NCBI GenBank assembly: GCA_013152535.1
Contig: JAADGE010000035.1
Coordinates: 1-51,507, forward strand
DNA length: 51,507 nt
Source of the DNA: Chlorobiota bacterium
Lineage (GTDB): Bacteria > Bacteroidota > Bacteroidia > Bacteroidales > JAADGE01
Direction of reading: 5' to 3'
A program made the position numbers and the translations under genes. The notes beneath the pieces were generated by a model. The model was not told where the DNA came from, did not search any database, and was given only the letters and a program-made list of their open reading frames with translations. Shown one piece after another: positions 1 to 7,997 of the stretch. Within the stretch, counting starts at the first letter, position 1, and each line of letters starts with the position of its first letter.

Positions 1-789
1 CTACATATGATTTATGTGTACCTTGCCTGTTTTGCTTCCGGTATGGCAACTCATACAAGCTGTTGTAGCAGTCGGATCAACATGTTCAAAACTATGCGGA
101 GTATGACAGTCAGTACAATTAAAACCTTTATGATTTTCCGCTACGTATGAACGGCTGTCACCTCCCTGAGGTCCGTAGTTAATATTATCAATAATAACTT
201 CAGGTTCTTCACCTTGATCAGCCGGATCATGACAAGAAAGGCACAGTTTTGTTGCTTGAACAGCAGGTTTTGTCTGATCAGGGTATGTATAGGTTGTGAT
301 AATACCCGTTGATAAAGACAGAATCTTCTGATAAGCGTCCGGTAATGCCGAAATCTTAATATAACCGGCACTCCAATTACCATCCAATAAGGATCCGTAC
401 TTGGCCAACTTAAAAGTATTGGTTGATGTCGGGTCATGACATACCTCACAGTTTGTTGCCTTCCAATCGCCGGCATTCTTTACGGTCCAAGTTCCTGCAG
501 GTGAACCAATTTGATCCACAGGAGATATGAAATGAGCTACACCAAGCGGAAACTGGAATGTTGAGTGGCACTTCAGGCAGTCATCAACGAGCAACTCTTC
601 TGTGTTATGATCTACGTTTGCCAGAACATCTGTTGCCGGCAGGGCATGTAAATTTGCCTGACTCGCCCATTGGCTTTGTTCAGTTGTATGACAACTGCCG
701 CAATCAGCGTTTGCCACATGAGGATCTGCTTCTTTTTTGCAGGAAGCAATTGTTGCTGTTACTGCTAAGATTAATAAAATTTTTTTCAT
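1..789 (-). CDS. Hexaheme c-type cytochrome lipoprotein
   Basis: The 262-residue product starts with a lipoprotein signal (MKKILLILAVTATIASC), so it should be exported and lipid-anchored at the Cys. Six CXXCH heme-binding motifs follow: CGSCH, CLKCH, CEVCH, CLSCH, CTDCH and CMSCH. This is the pattern of periplasmic or surface multiheme cytochromes that carry electrons, as in the NapC/NrfH-associated and cytochrome c554-like groups. An in-frame upstream Met at 900 would put 37 non-signal residues before the lipobox, so the Met at 789 is chosen. The stop codon is the first three bases of the window, so the gene is complete. The electron partner is not in the window; ApbE lies upstream, but in a separate unit. 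Confidence 0.85.
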   Translation of the reverse strand: MKKILLILAVTATIASCKKEADPHVANADCGSCHTTEQSQWASQANLHALPATDVLANVDHNTEELLVDDCLKCHSTFQFPLGVAHFISPVDQIGSPAGTWTVKNAGDWKATNCEVCHDPTSTNTFKLAKYGSLLDGNWSAGYIKISALPDAYQKILSLSTGIITTYTYPDQTKPAVQATKLCLSCHDPADQGEEPEVIIDNINYGPQGGDSRSYVAENHKGFNCTDCHTPHSFEHVDPTATTACMSCHTGSKTGKVHINHM

Positions 790-1136
790 GATGCGAATAT
801 ATTTAGTTAGAAAATAATATTTTTCAGGTTTATTAGAAATTATCATTTTAAAATAAGCTGTAAGAAGGCAAAAAACTAATTCTTTCGATTTTTGTTTCAA
901 GACTTTTTGTATAAATTTATTATGTCTTTTTCTTCTTCATTAATTTTGTTGCTAACTTGTTTTTATAGTCCGATCACTTTTATGATATTCTTACTAATAA
1001 GTACAATTTTATGAAATATTAGTTCGATATGTCAAATTTACTTGCGGGCAATTAATTTGTTTAAAGGTAAAAATTAAGTAGTGAGAATACAAATTATGCG
1101 AGAGGTTTTTTTTATGTTTTTTTTTACAATTATTTA

Positions 1137-1154
1137 AGCTCGAAATTTCGAGCT
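1137..1154. repeat. 18-bp perfect palindrome
   Basis: AGCTCGAAATTTCGAGCT reads identically on both strands with no spacer. It lies in the 636-base gap between the cytochrome gene and apbE, about 65 bases upstream of a plus-strand promoter. It has no T-run, so it is not a terminator. A binding site for a dimeric regulator is the simplest reading; this is inference. Confidence 0.6.
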
Positions 1155-1219
1155 GTTTAAAATGCTAAATGACTGAATTTTAATGAGATATGCAAAGTTC
1201 CGGATACTTATATATGTCA

Positions 1220-1249
1220 TTGTTTATATCTTTTTCAGATGTATCTTTG
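1220..1249 (+). promoter_or_regulatory. Canonical Bacteroidota promoter, no ORF downstream
   Basis: TTG at 1220-1222 is followed after exactly 19 bases by TATCTTTG at 1242-1249, matching the TTTG/TAnnTTTG pattern of Bacteroidota sigma-ABfr promoters. Transcription should begin near 1255. The only start codons downstream open peptides of a few residues, and a strong terminator follows at 1374-1404. Confidence 0.55.
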
Positions 1250-1254
1250 TTGTG

Positions 1255-1404
1255 AAAAATTACGGTAAATACATGAAATATTTATAGTGGTAAGCAACAT
1301 AAATGTTCCCGAAAATGAGGCAAAAAAGCAGAAGTTGAAAAAATATTTACTGTATTTTAATTTTGAGTATAATAAAAAAAGATGCCGTTACAGCATCTTT
1401 TTTT
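1255..1404 (+). ncRNA. Candidate small RNA between promoter and terminator
   Basis: A canonical promoter (1220-1249) and an intrinsic terminator (1374-1404) delimit about 150 bases with no plausible protein. The 5' part can pair with the 3' part: 1256-1262 with 1358-1364, and 1265-1271 with 1344-1350, closing a long AT-rich stem. No known RNA family (6S, tmRNA, RNase P, SRP) was recognised. The remaining bases of the 790-1425 gap hold only the palindrome at 1137-1154 and AT-rich sequence. Confidence 0.35.
1374..1404. terminator. Bidirectional intrinsic terminator
   Basis: A 12-bp stem, AAAAAAAGATGC pairing with GCATCTTTTTTT, encloses a 7-base loop. Runs of A before and T after make it work on both strands. 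It would end apbE (minus strand, stop at 1426) and the candidate small RNA (plus strand). Confidence 0.85.
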
Positions 1405-1425
1405 ATCATCAGAAAAAATGTAATT

Positions 1426-2424
1426 TTACTTTTTAACAATCATTTTTTTAACAGGGTCAGTGTACCAAACTTTGTATTCACCTGTTTCTTCGTCAGAATA
1501 GACAAAGTATGCATCCAATCCTATATTTTTAACAATTTCCTTACTTTTTTCCAGACCTGAAACCATACAAGCCGTAGCATAAGCATCAGCTGTCATACAA
1601 CTGTCTGCAATGATGGTTGCACTTAAAATATTTTGAAATGCAGGGTAACCTGTATGCGGGTCTATGGAGTGCGAATATTTTTTGCCGTCTCTGACATAAA
1701 ATTTCCTGTAATTTCCGGAAGTGGCAACGGCTTTATTCGTAATAGCCAAAATAGTTTGTAAATCTTGGCCGGCAACATTATTTCCTTCGTAGGGTTTATC
1801 AATTCCTACACGCCATTTTTTGCCGTCTTTTAATCCTTTAACAGCTAATTCTCCGCCTATTTCAATCATATAATTTTCTATACCTTGTTTTTTAAAGAAT
1901 TTTGCAATATAATCAACTGCTTGTCCTTGAGAAATAGCATTTCCTGAAAGTTTGATATTGTCATTTTCTTTAATAAGCCGGTTGTTAATAATTTTCACTT
2001 TATCCATTCCGACATATTGTAATAGGCTGTCAATTAATGCACTGTCAATTTTTGTTTCTTGTTTTCCGTAACCGAAACCATAAGCATTTATGAGCGGACC
2101 TACAGTAATATCAAAAGCACCGCCGGAATGTTTTGTAACTTCAGCAGCTTTATTAAACATTTGTGTAAATAATTCATCAACTTCAACATTATTGCCTTGA
2201 TTTACTTTTGAAATTGTTGAATACGGCTCGTAAGTTGACATAGACAAGTCGAAAATTTGCAGTAAAGAATCAACTTCTTTTTTCAAATTCGGATGCTCTC
2301 CCTGATAAATCATGTGATAAGTTGTGCCTTGAGTTTCTCCGGCAATTTTGTAAAAATCTTCTGTTTTATTACAGGATAAAACGGTGATGCTTAAGATAAT
2401 AAGTAATGAATTGATTCTTTTCAT
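1426..2424 (-). CDS. apbE: FAD:protein FMN transferase, lipoprotein
   Basis: This 332-residue protein has a lipoprotein signal ending in LSC at about residue 18. The ApbE family moves FMN from FAD onto Ser/Thr of exported flavoproteins such as the Rnf and Nqr subunits, and acts outside the inner membrane. Visible family motifs are GETQGTTYH near residue 30, FDITVGPLINAYGFG near 105, the flavin-binding stretch LSGNAISQGQAVDYIAKF followed by GGEL, then HSIDPHTGYP near 250 and DAYATACMVSG near 282. The length is typical. It is transcribed alone, with a -7 box at 2453-2460. No Rnf or Nqr target lies in the window, so the substrate is unknown. Confidence 0.93.
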   Translation of the reverse strand: MKRINSLLIILSITVLSCNKTEDFYKIAGETQGTTYHMIYQGEHPNLKKEVDSLLQIFDLSMSTYEPYSTISKVNQGNNVEVDELFTQMFNKAAEVTKHSGGAFDITVGPLINAYGFGYGKQETKIDSALIDSLLQYVGMDKVKIINNRLIKENDNIKLSGNAISQGQAVDYIAKFFKKQGIENYMIEIGGELAVKGLKDGKKWRVGIDKPYEGNNVAGQDLQTILAITNKAVATSGNYRKFYVRDGKKYSHSIDPHTGYPAFQNILSATIIADSCMTADAYATACMVSGLEKSKEIVKNIGLDAYFVYSDEETGEYKVWYTDPVKKMIVKK

Positions 2425-2452
2425 GATAGAATTTTTTTATGTAATTTTATTG

Positions 2453-2460
2453 CAAAGTTA
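2453..2460 (-). promoter_or_regulatory. -7 box of apbE
   Basis: The minus strand reads TAACTTTG here, an exact TAnnTTTG match, 29 bases before the apbE start codon. A clear -33 element was not found. Confidence 0.5.
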
Positions 2461-2533
2461 TACAGAAAATTTTGATAAAATATAGAATAAACAAGTTTGT
2501 TAAATTAAATTATATTTGAACAGCAATTTTCTG

Positions 2534-2541
2534 TAAATTTG
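2534..2541 (+). promoter_or_regulatory. -7 box of the GT2 gene
   Basis: TAAATTTG followed by CATC is an exact TAnnTTTG box. It overlaps an in-frame TTG at 2539, which therefore cannot be the start codon, and it supports the ATG at 2566. Confidence 0.55.
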
Positions 2542-2565
2542 CATCGTAAAAACAGTATTGATTAT

Positions 2566-3306
2566 ATGATTAATAATAAAAAAATAATTGTTGTTTTACC
2601 TGCTTATAATGCTGAGAAAACATTGGAACAAACCTATAATGAGATTCCTTTTGAAATTGTTGATAATGTCATTTTAACGGATGATTTAAGCAATGACGAC
2701 ACTGTTTCGGAAGCCGAACGAATCGGAATAAAACATATTATAAAACATGATAAGAATAAAGGTTACGGAGCTAATCAAAAATCGTGTTACAATAAAGCAT
2801 TGGAACTCGGTGCAGACATTGTTGTTATGTTACATCCTGATTATCAATATACTCCGAAGTTAATTCATTCTTTAACTTATTTGATTGCCAATGACGTTTA
2901 TCCTGTTGCGGTTGGTTCCAGAATTTTGGGAAAAGGTGCATTAAAGGGCGGAATGCCTTGGTATAAATATATAGCCAACAGATTTTTAACTCTGTTTCAA
3001 AATATTTTAATGAATCAAAAATTATCGGAATATCATACCGGTTACAGAGCTTTCTCCAAAGAAGTTTTGGAAAATATTAATTATAATATTAATTCGGACG
3101 ATTTTATTTTTGATAACCAGATGTTGGCACAAATATTTTTTAAAGGTTTTGAAATTGCCGAAGTAACTTGTCCGACAAAATATTTTGAAGAAGCATCATC
3201 AATTAACTTAAGTCGAAGTATGAAATACGGAATAGGCGTATTAGGTGTTTCTGTTTCGTATTGTCTTAATAAAATCGGTTTAGGTAATAATAAGATTTTT
3301 CAATAA
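2566..3306 (+). CDS. Family 2 glycosyltransferase (DPM1-like)
   Basis: The 246-residue protein has a GT-A fold signature of the GT2 / dolichyl-phosphate-mannose-synthase group. VVLPAYNAEKTL is at the N-terminus, TDDLSNDDT near residue 38 and MLHPDYQYTP near 85 (nucleotide-sugar and metal binding), with GSRILGKGALKGGMP near 117 and a YHTGYRAF motif near 158. It lacks C-terminal membrane helices and is probably cytosolic, using an NDP-sugar on a lipid or glycan acceptor. The ATG at 2566 is preferred because the -7 box covers the upstream TTG. The barrel-protein gene follows after 15 bases and is probably co-transcribed. Confidence 0.85.
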   Translation: MINNKKIIVVLPAYNAEKTLEQTYNEIPFEIVDNVILTDDLSNDDTVSEAERIGIKHIIKHDKNKGYGANQKSCYNKALELGADIVVMLHPDYQYTPKLIHSLTYLIANDVYPVAVGSRILGKGALKGGMPWYKYIANRFLTLFQNILMNQKLSEYHTGYRAFSKEVLENINYNINSDDFIFDNQMLAQIFFKGFEIAEVTCPTKYFEEASSINLSRSMKYGIGVLGVSVSYCLNKIGLGNNKIFQ

Positions 3307-3321
3307 ATACAGTTATTTCTT

Positions 3322-4752
3322 GTGAGTTATAAAATTCAGATTGTTTCTCGTATTAAATTTTTCCTTGTATTTGATATATTTGTATTATTGTTTGCATATC
3401 CCGTTTATTCACAAGAAAAAACAGATAGTGTTGTAATTTCGGAAATAATAATTTTAGGCAATTATAAAACTAAAGAAAATGTTATTCTGCGAGAATTGAC
3501 CTTTAAAACCGGAGATCGTATTTTGCTGAAGAATTTACCGAAACTTATAGAAGACAGCAAACTGAATTTATTGAAAATGCCTTTGTTTAATTTTGTCAAT
3601 ACGGAAATTCAATATTCTGATTCACAGCATATTGTAATTGTATTAACCGTAACCGAACGTTGGTATTTTTGGCCGCAGGCAGCAATTTATTATGCAGACA
3701 GAAATTTTACTAATTGGTTAAATAACAAAGATTGGTCAAGAACAGATTTTGGTTTGGGTTTAATAAAATATAATTTCAGAGGTCGGAATGAAAAATTGAG
3801 TTTTTATTCGATTTTTGGTTATGACGAGGAATTCATTTTGAATTATGAGCATATTTATTTTGATAAAAAACGGCAGCATTCGGGAGCTTTGTTTTTAAAA
3901 CAATTAAAACGCAAAGAAACCGGCTGTATGATTGAAAACGACCGAGTGAAGTTTATAAAATTAAGCGGTCAGTATGCTTTAAAAGCTTATAATGCCACTT
4001 TTAAATATCAATTCAGAAAAAAGATATATATATCAAATTCGCTGTATCTCGGTTTTGAACATCGCACAACAGCTGACAGTTTGTTTTTATGTAATCCTCA
4101 TTATACAATAAATCCGAATGCTCCGGTAAATTATTTCTTTTTAAAATACATTTTTTTAAATGACAAAAGAGATTCTCGAATATTCCCTTTAAAAGGTTAC
4201 CGAATAAAATTAAAAGCAGTGAAAAACGGTCTTTATATTTTTCCGGAATCTGAAATAAATTCATTGAAACTAAAAGGTGAATTCTCAAAATACTCTCAAT
4301 TAAATTCTAAATTTTATCTCGAAAATAATTTAACATTGCAAAAAACTTTCGGACAAAAGAATCCGTTTTTTTTGAATACGGCACTCGGATATTCTTCAAA
4401 CATAAGAGCTTATGAATATTATGTCGTGAACGGAGGCGATTTTATCTTATTGAAAAATACTTTAAATTACGAATTGCTTCCGAAAAAAATTATACGTCTT
4501 AATTTTATTCCTTGGAAGAAATTTAACACACTGTTTATTAAAATTTATGCTGATATTTTTACCGATGCTGCTTACGTGAAAAATGACGATGTGTTGTATA
4601 TTGAAAATAATACATTGGCAAATACTCTTTTATACAGCTGCGGAGCAGGAATTAATATTGTAACATATTACGATTGGTTAATACGACTTGAATATTCCGT
4701 AAACAGACAAAAAAATGCCGGATTTTTTCTGCATTTTGAAGTCCCTTTTTAA
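3322..4752 (+). CDS. Omp85-like outer-membrane protein with one POTRA-type domain
   Basis: The 476-residue protein has an N-terminal signal segment ending YPVYSQ. A POTRA-like domain follows (about residues 37-110: ISEIIILGNYKTKENVILRE), and then a long beta-rich region ending in phenylalanine, as in outer-membrane barrels. BamA/TamA-type proteins have this order, but with more POTRA domains; this is a small member of unknown cargo. No ATG fits; the start is GTG at 3322, 15 bases after the glycosyltransferase stop. Transport or surface assembly of something made by the GT2 neighbour is possible but not shown. Confidence 0.72.
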   Translation: MSYKIQIVSRIKFFLVFDIFVLLFAYPVYSQEKTDSVVISEIIILGNYKTKENVILRELTFKTGDRILLKNLPKLIEDSKLNLLKMPLFNFVNTEIQYSDSQHIVIVLTVTERWYFWPQAAIYYADRNFTNWLNNKDWSRTDFGLGLIKYNFRGRNEKLSFYSIFGYDEEFILNYEHIYFDKKRQHSGALFLKQLKRKETGCMIENDRVKFIKLSGQYALKAYNATFKYQFRKKIYISNSLYLGFEHRTTADSLFLCNPHYTINPNAPVNYFFLKYIFLNDKRDSRIFPLKGYRIKLKAVKNGLYIFPESEINSLKLKGEFSKYSQLNSKFYLENNLTLQKTFGQKNPFFLNTALGYSSNIRAYEYYVVNGGDFILLKNTLNYELLPKKIIRLNFIPWKKFNTLFIKIYADIFTDAAYVKNDDVLYIENNTLANTLLYSCGAGINIVTYYDWLIRLEYSVNRQKNAGFFLHFEVPF

Positions 4753-4766
4753 ATTTTATATTGAGT

Positions 4767-5120
4767 TCAGGTTATTAATGTTCGCAAATTTTCTGCTTTG
4801 TCAAAAATCATAAATGTTTTTGCAATTAAATCAGTTTTTTCGTTCAGAAATTTATCGTCGCATTTCAATTCTTTTAATTCCGTTAATAAAAAATCTGCTG
4901 TTAAAATCAGTTTTTCAGTATAGTTAATTTTTTTGTCGATACTTTCTTCGGTAAAAATCAAATCAATTAATGTTGTTAATTCTTCTGTTTTTTGTTTTAT
5001 GAAAAATAATTCGGATTTATTGTCTGAAACTTTCACTAAGTCATTAATAAACAAGCTTATATCGAGTTTGTAAACTGTAATTCTGCCGATAATTTCTTTT
5101 ATTGTTTCATTTGTTTTCAT
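4767..5120 (-). CDS. Small helical protein of unknown function downstream of engB
   Basis: I do not recognise this 117-residue protein. It has no signal peptide or Cys motif and looks almost entirely alpha-helical, rich in Lys, Glu, Leu and Ile, with possible coiled-coil stretches. Its start codon overlaps the engB stop by four bases, so translation is probably coupled. A role near ribosome assembly is only an inference from position. Confidence 0.7.
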   Translation of the reverse strand: MKTNETIKEIIGRITVYKLDISLFINDLVKVSDNKSELFFIKQKTEELTTLIDLIFTEESIDKKINYTEKLILTADFLLTELKELKCDDKFLNEKTDLIAKTFMIFDKAENLRTLIT

Positions 5121-5725
5121 TGCTGTTTCGTGAAAAGTTTATTCGTATCTTCAATAAAAGTTAAAATTTCATCTTTTCCGGCTTTATTTACTGCTGAACT
5201 GACAAAATAGTTCGGCAATTCTTCCCATGTTTTCAATAACTCCTTTTTGTAAAGATTGACGTTTTCTTTAATTTGTTTTTTAGAAAGTTTGTCAAGTTTT
5301 GTGAAAATTATTGCAAAAGGAACTTCGTTTTCTCCGAGATGTTGCATAAATTCCAAGTCATTGTTTTGAGGTTTATGGCGCGAATCAATTAAAACAAATA
5401 AATTCATTAAATTTTCACGGGTAAGGATGTAATCTTTAATAAATCCTTTCCAAATATTGCGTTCTTGTTTTGAAATTTTGGCGTAACCGTAGCCGGGCAA
5501 ATCAACTAAATACCAGTTGTTGTTTATTAAAAAGTGATTAATAAGACGTGTTTTGCCGGGTTTTCCCGAAATTTTTGCAAGTTGTTTTCTGCCTGTAAGC
5601 ATATTTATCAAAGAAGATTTACCAACATTGGAACGACCGATAAATGCGTATTCCGGTTTAGTCGGTTTCGGACATTTTTTTAAATCGGTATTACTTATAA
5701 TAAATTCGGAAGTTTTTATTTTCAT
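5117..5725 (-). CDS. engB: Ribosome biogenesis GTP-binding protein EngB (YsxC/YihA)
   Basis: This 202-residue protein is the TRAFAC-class GTPase needed for assembly of the 50S ribosomal subunit. The G motifs are clear: G1 GRSNVGKSS near residue 31, switch I threonine in GKTRLINH, G3 DLPGYG near 74, G4 TKLDK near 142 and G5 SSAVNKAG near 175. The length is normal for the family. It is the first gene of a two-gene unit with the small helical protein, and lies 54 bases downstream of the sirtuin gene on the same strand. Confidence 0.95.
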   Translation of the reverse strand: MKIKTSEFIISNTDLKKCPKPTKPEYAFIGRSNVGKSSLINMLTGRKQLAKISGKPGKTRLINHFLINNNWYLVDLPGYGYAKISKQERNIWKGFIKDYILTRENLMNLFVLIDSRHKPQNNDLEFMQHLGENEVPFAIIFTKLDKLSKKQIKENVNLYKKELLKTWEELPNYFVSSAVNKAGKDEILTFIEDTNKLFTKQQ

Positions 5726-5779
5726 TTTAATGTTTAATTATTATTTCATCAATCTTCAAAAATCTCTTTTCAATCTTAT

Positions 5780-6622
5780 TCAATCTGAGATATTATTGGT
5801 AATGCCTGTAATTCCTTCAAGTGCACCGGCTTGAATTTCAATACCTTTGATATATGAGGGAATATGATAATCACGCGGATTAATACGAATTAATGTTGTG
5901 TCAAATTCCGAAGCCAATCTTTCTGATTTCATTCTTACAGTCGGAACAGCTTTGCCTGCACCAATTTCAATTACAACCGGTTTAACGTTTTGTTTCTTGA
6001 AATTTGATAAATAGTGATAAAATCTTTCGCTTTGTTCGACGGAACGACGAGACAGCCAATTCCAATCGCCGAACATTAAAATATTCGGTCTGGCAATTGC
6101 TCCGCATTTCGGGCAAACCGGCAAGGGTTCCTGTGCTTCAAATTCTTCCTTATCTATTTCAATTTGTAAATTCTTGTCTTCATAAATGTTTGAATTACAG
6201 GAAATACTGCATTGCAAATGATTTATTGAGCCGTGCACTTCTTCAATAAAATTTACGTCAAAACCTGCTTTTTGAAACTGTCCGTCAACATTTGATGTAT
6301 AAACAAAATAACCGTGTTCTTTTTTATTCCCCAGATTTAAAAGTATTTGAAAACCTTGATGCGGAGCGGTATTTTTATACAGATTGTAACGATGACCGTA
6401 GAATGCCCAAGCAAGTTTAGGATTGTCTTCAAACCAATGCGGATTTGCCATTTCAGAAAAAGAAATTCCGAGGTGTGAAATGGCTGGATATTCATTCCAG
6501 AAACCTTTATCTCCTCTGAAATCCGGCAAACCGGAATCAACTCCCATACCGGCACCTGAGGTATAAATTAATGCTTCTGCATTTTTAACAACTTTTGCTG
6601 CTTTTTTATAAACATCTTCCAT
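5780..6622 (-). CDS. Sir2-family NAD-dependent deacylase
   Basis: The 280-residue protein carries the sirtuin core: NAD-binding GAGMGVDSGLPDFRG at residues 23-37, YTSNVDGQF near 110, and the catalytic His in EEVHGSINHLQC near 128. A zinc site made of C-X3-C (CSISC) and C-X2-C (CPKC) follows, then RPNILMFGD near 180 and IGAGKAVPT near 222. Such enzymes remove acyl groups from lysine using NAD+, giving nicotinamide and O-acyl-ADP-ribose. The catalytic His is followed by GS, as in the classical group, not the macrodomain-linked group. Substrates are unknown. Confidence 0.88.
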   Translation of the reverse strand: MEDVYKKAAKVVKNAEALIYTSGAGMGVDSGLPDFRGDKGFWNEYPAISHLGISFSEMANPHWFEDNPKLAWAFYGHRYNLYKNTAPHQGFQILLNLGNKKEHGYFVYTSNVDGQFQKAGFDVNFIEEVHGSINHLQCSISCNSNIYEDKNLQIEIDKEEFEAQEPLPVCPKCGAIARPNILMFGDWNWLSRRSVEQSERFYHYLSNFKKQNVKPVVIEIGAGKAVPTVRMKSERLASEFDTTLIRINPRDYHIPSYIKGIEIQAGALEGITGITNNISD

Positions 6623-6672
6623 TATAACAGTTACTGAATTCCTACTTTTTATCTCTCAACTTTCAACAATAT

Positions 6673-7950
6673 TTACTTTTTGTTTTTTCTCATCTCATCT
6701 TTGTAAAGTGTAATCTGTTTGTCATTATAAACACTCATCGACGGTTTTCCGTATTTCTTTTTTACTGTACCCGAAACACATATTTTTTTATTCAGCAGAT
6801 ATTTTTGGGGATTATAACTGAAGTTTACGATATTATTTTTCCATATCGTACACCAAAATAATTGTTCCGGAAAGTCTTGGTCAAAATTAAGAAAATAATT
6901 ACCGCTTTTTGTTTCGTGAACTTCAACAACCGTTCCGCAGACTTTTGCTTTATTATCATAATAAGAGCGAGCCATTACCGTATTTATTGCTTCTTTCGGA
7001 AGTTTATTACGGTTTATCGGTTTTCTGTTATTTTGTCTGTTCTTTGTTTGCCAATGACGAATATCCGTAGTTTTTTCAAATTTAACCTGAATGCTGTCGG
7101 GTAAAGATGCGAAAAAATTGATTCCGGTTATTTTCTCTACCGAATCAATCGGAACGGCAAAACTTATTACAGGATAGTTACTTCCTTCGTTGGGGACAAT
7201 AAACGCAATGCCTTCCGGTATTTTACCTTCTAAATCAACTGCAACTTTATAAAATTCTTTGGGTATGCTGACTTGGTTAACACTTCTTTTAACTTTCGGT
7301 AAGTTATCTGATAAAATACCGCCTGTAACAACATATAAGTCGTGTTTGTTTTCTGCAACGTATTCTCTTAAAAAACTTTCGACACTTGCCCAAATTCCTC
7401 TGTTAAAATCAGGCAATTGGGGAGACATATTTGAATAAAAATACGATTCACTCATTGCTTCTTTGTTCCAACGGAAATCTGCCGAAGGTGCCAAATGTCC
7501 TCTGTCATAGCCGAAACCGTCATAAGTATAGCTGCCGTCAGAATTAAGATGTTTCAGAAAAAAATCTTTTTCTTCTGTTGAACCGGTTTTTACTAACGGA
7601 TCAGGTCGAAAATCATTGGTTCTGCTGAACCCTTTTCCGGTAATTTCTTTACTGATAATGTGAGCAACCCAATTTGCTTGTTCGTATTTTTCGTTATACG
7701 AAAGAATTATTGCGGGATGTTCAACAATTTCAACATCTCCGGAATATTTTGGTAAACCGTATTTCTTTAATTTATTGTGTAAAATTGTAAGTTTTATACT
7801 TTTGGCTAATAAATCTAATGAATCTTTTTTTGTATCAAGTTTGTGAATTTGATTTTCTATTCTGTTTATTTCTTTTTGATAATCTTGTGCAAAAGTTGAA
7901 AATGATAAAAAAATAAGTAAGAAAAATAGCGTAAATTGTTTAAGTTTCAT
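6673..7950 (-). CDS. Exported DNA/RNA non-specific endonuclease with C-terminal OB-fold
   Basis: A signal peptide (residues 1-21, ending TFAQ) precedes a charged helix with heptad-like spacing at about 22-55. The NUC1-type beta-beta-alpha-metal nuclease follows, with the diagnostic DRGHLAPSADF at about residue 150 and the metal-binding Asn in YSNMSPQLPDFNRG about 20 residues later. Residues 325-420 look like a nucleic-acid-binding OB-fold (VCGTVVEVHETKSGNYFLNF and KKICVSGTVKKK). It should cut DNA and RNA outside the cytoplasm, for scavenging nutrients or phosphate. At 425 residues it is longer than plain nucleases of the family because of the extra domain. It is transcribed alone, divergently from the LRR gene. 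Confidence 0.88.
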   Translation of the reverse strand: MKLKQFTLFFLLIFLSFSTFAQDYQKEINRIENQIHKLDTKKDSLDLLAKSIKLTILHNKLKKYGLPKYSGDVEIVEHPAIILSYNEKYEQANWVAHIISKEITGKGFSRTNDFRPDPLVKTGSTEEKDFFLKHLNSDGSYTYDGFGYDRGHLAPSADFRWNKEAMSESYFYSNMSPQLPDFNRGIWASVESFLREYVAENKHDLYVVTGGILSDNLPKVKRSVNQVSIPKEFYKVAVDLEGKIPEGIAFIVPNEGSNYPVISFAVPIDSVEKITGINFFASLPDSIQVKFEKTTDIRHWQTKNRQNNRKPINRNKLPKEAINTVMARSYYDNKAKVCGTVVEVHETKSGNYFLNFDQDFPEQLFWCTIWKNNIVNFSYNPQKYLLNKKICVSGTVKKKYGKPSMSVYNDKQITLYKDEMRKNKK

Positions 7951-7997
7951 ATTAAAATGTTTAATTTTACAGCGTAAATAAAATAATAGAATTCAGA

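Noticed and set aside
558-791. Plus-strand ORF with a leucine-rich end opposite the cytochrome gene
   Set aside because: It is fully antisense to a protein with six intact heme motifs, and its sequence is explained by the complementary codons.
790-1425. Search for tRNA, 6S RNA, RNase P or tmRNA in the longest gap
   Set aside because: No cloverleaf, T-loop GTTCGA-type signature or conserved RNase P/tmRNA segments were visible here or in the other gaps.
1363-1560. Plus-strand ORF across the apbE terminator
   Set aside because: It runs through the terminator hairpin and the end of apbE, and its Phe-rich content is what antisense AT-rich sequence gives.
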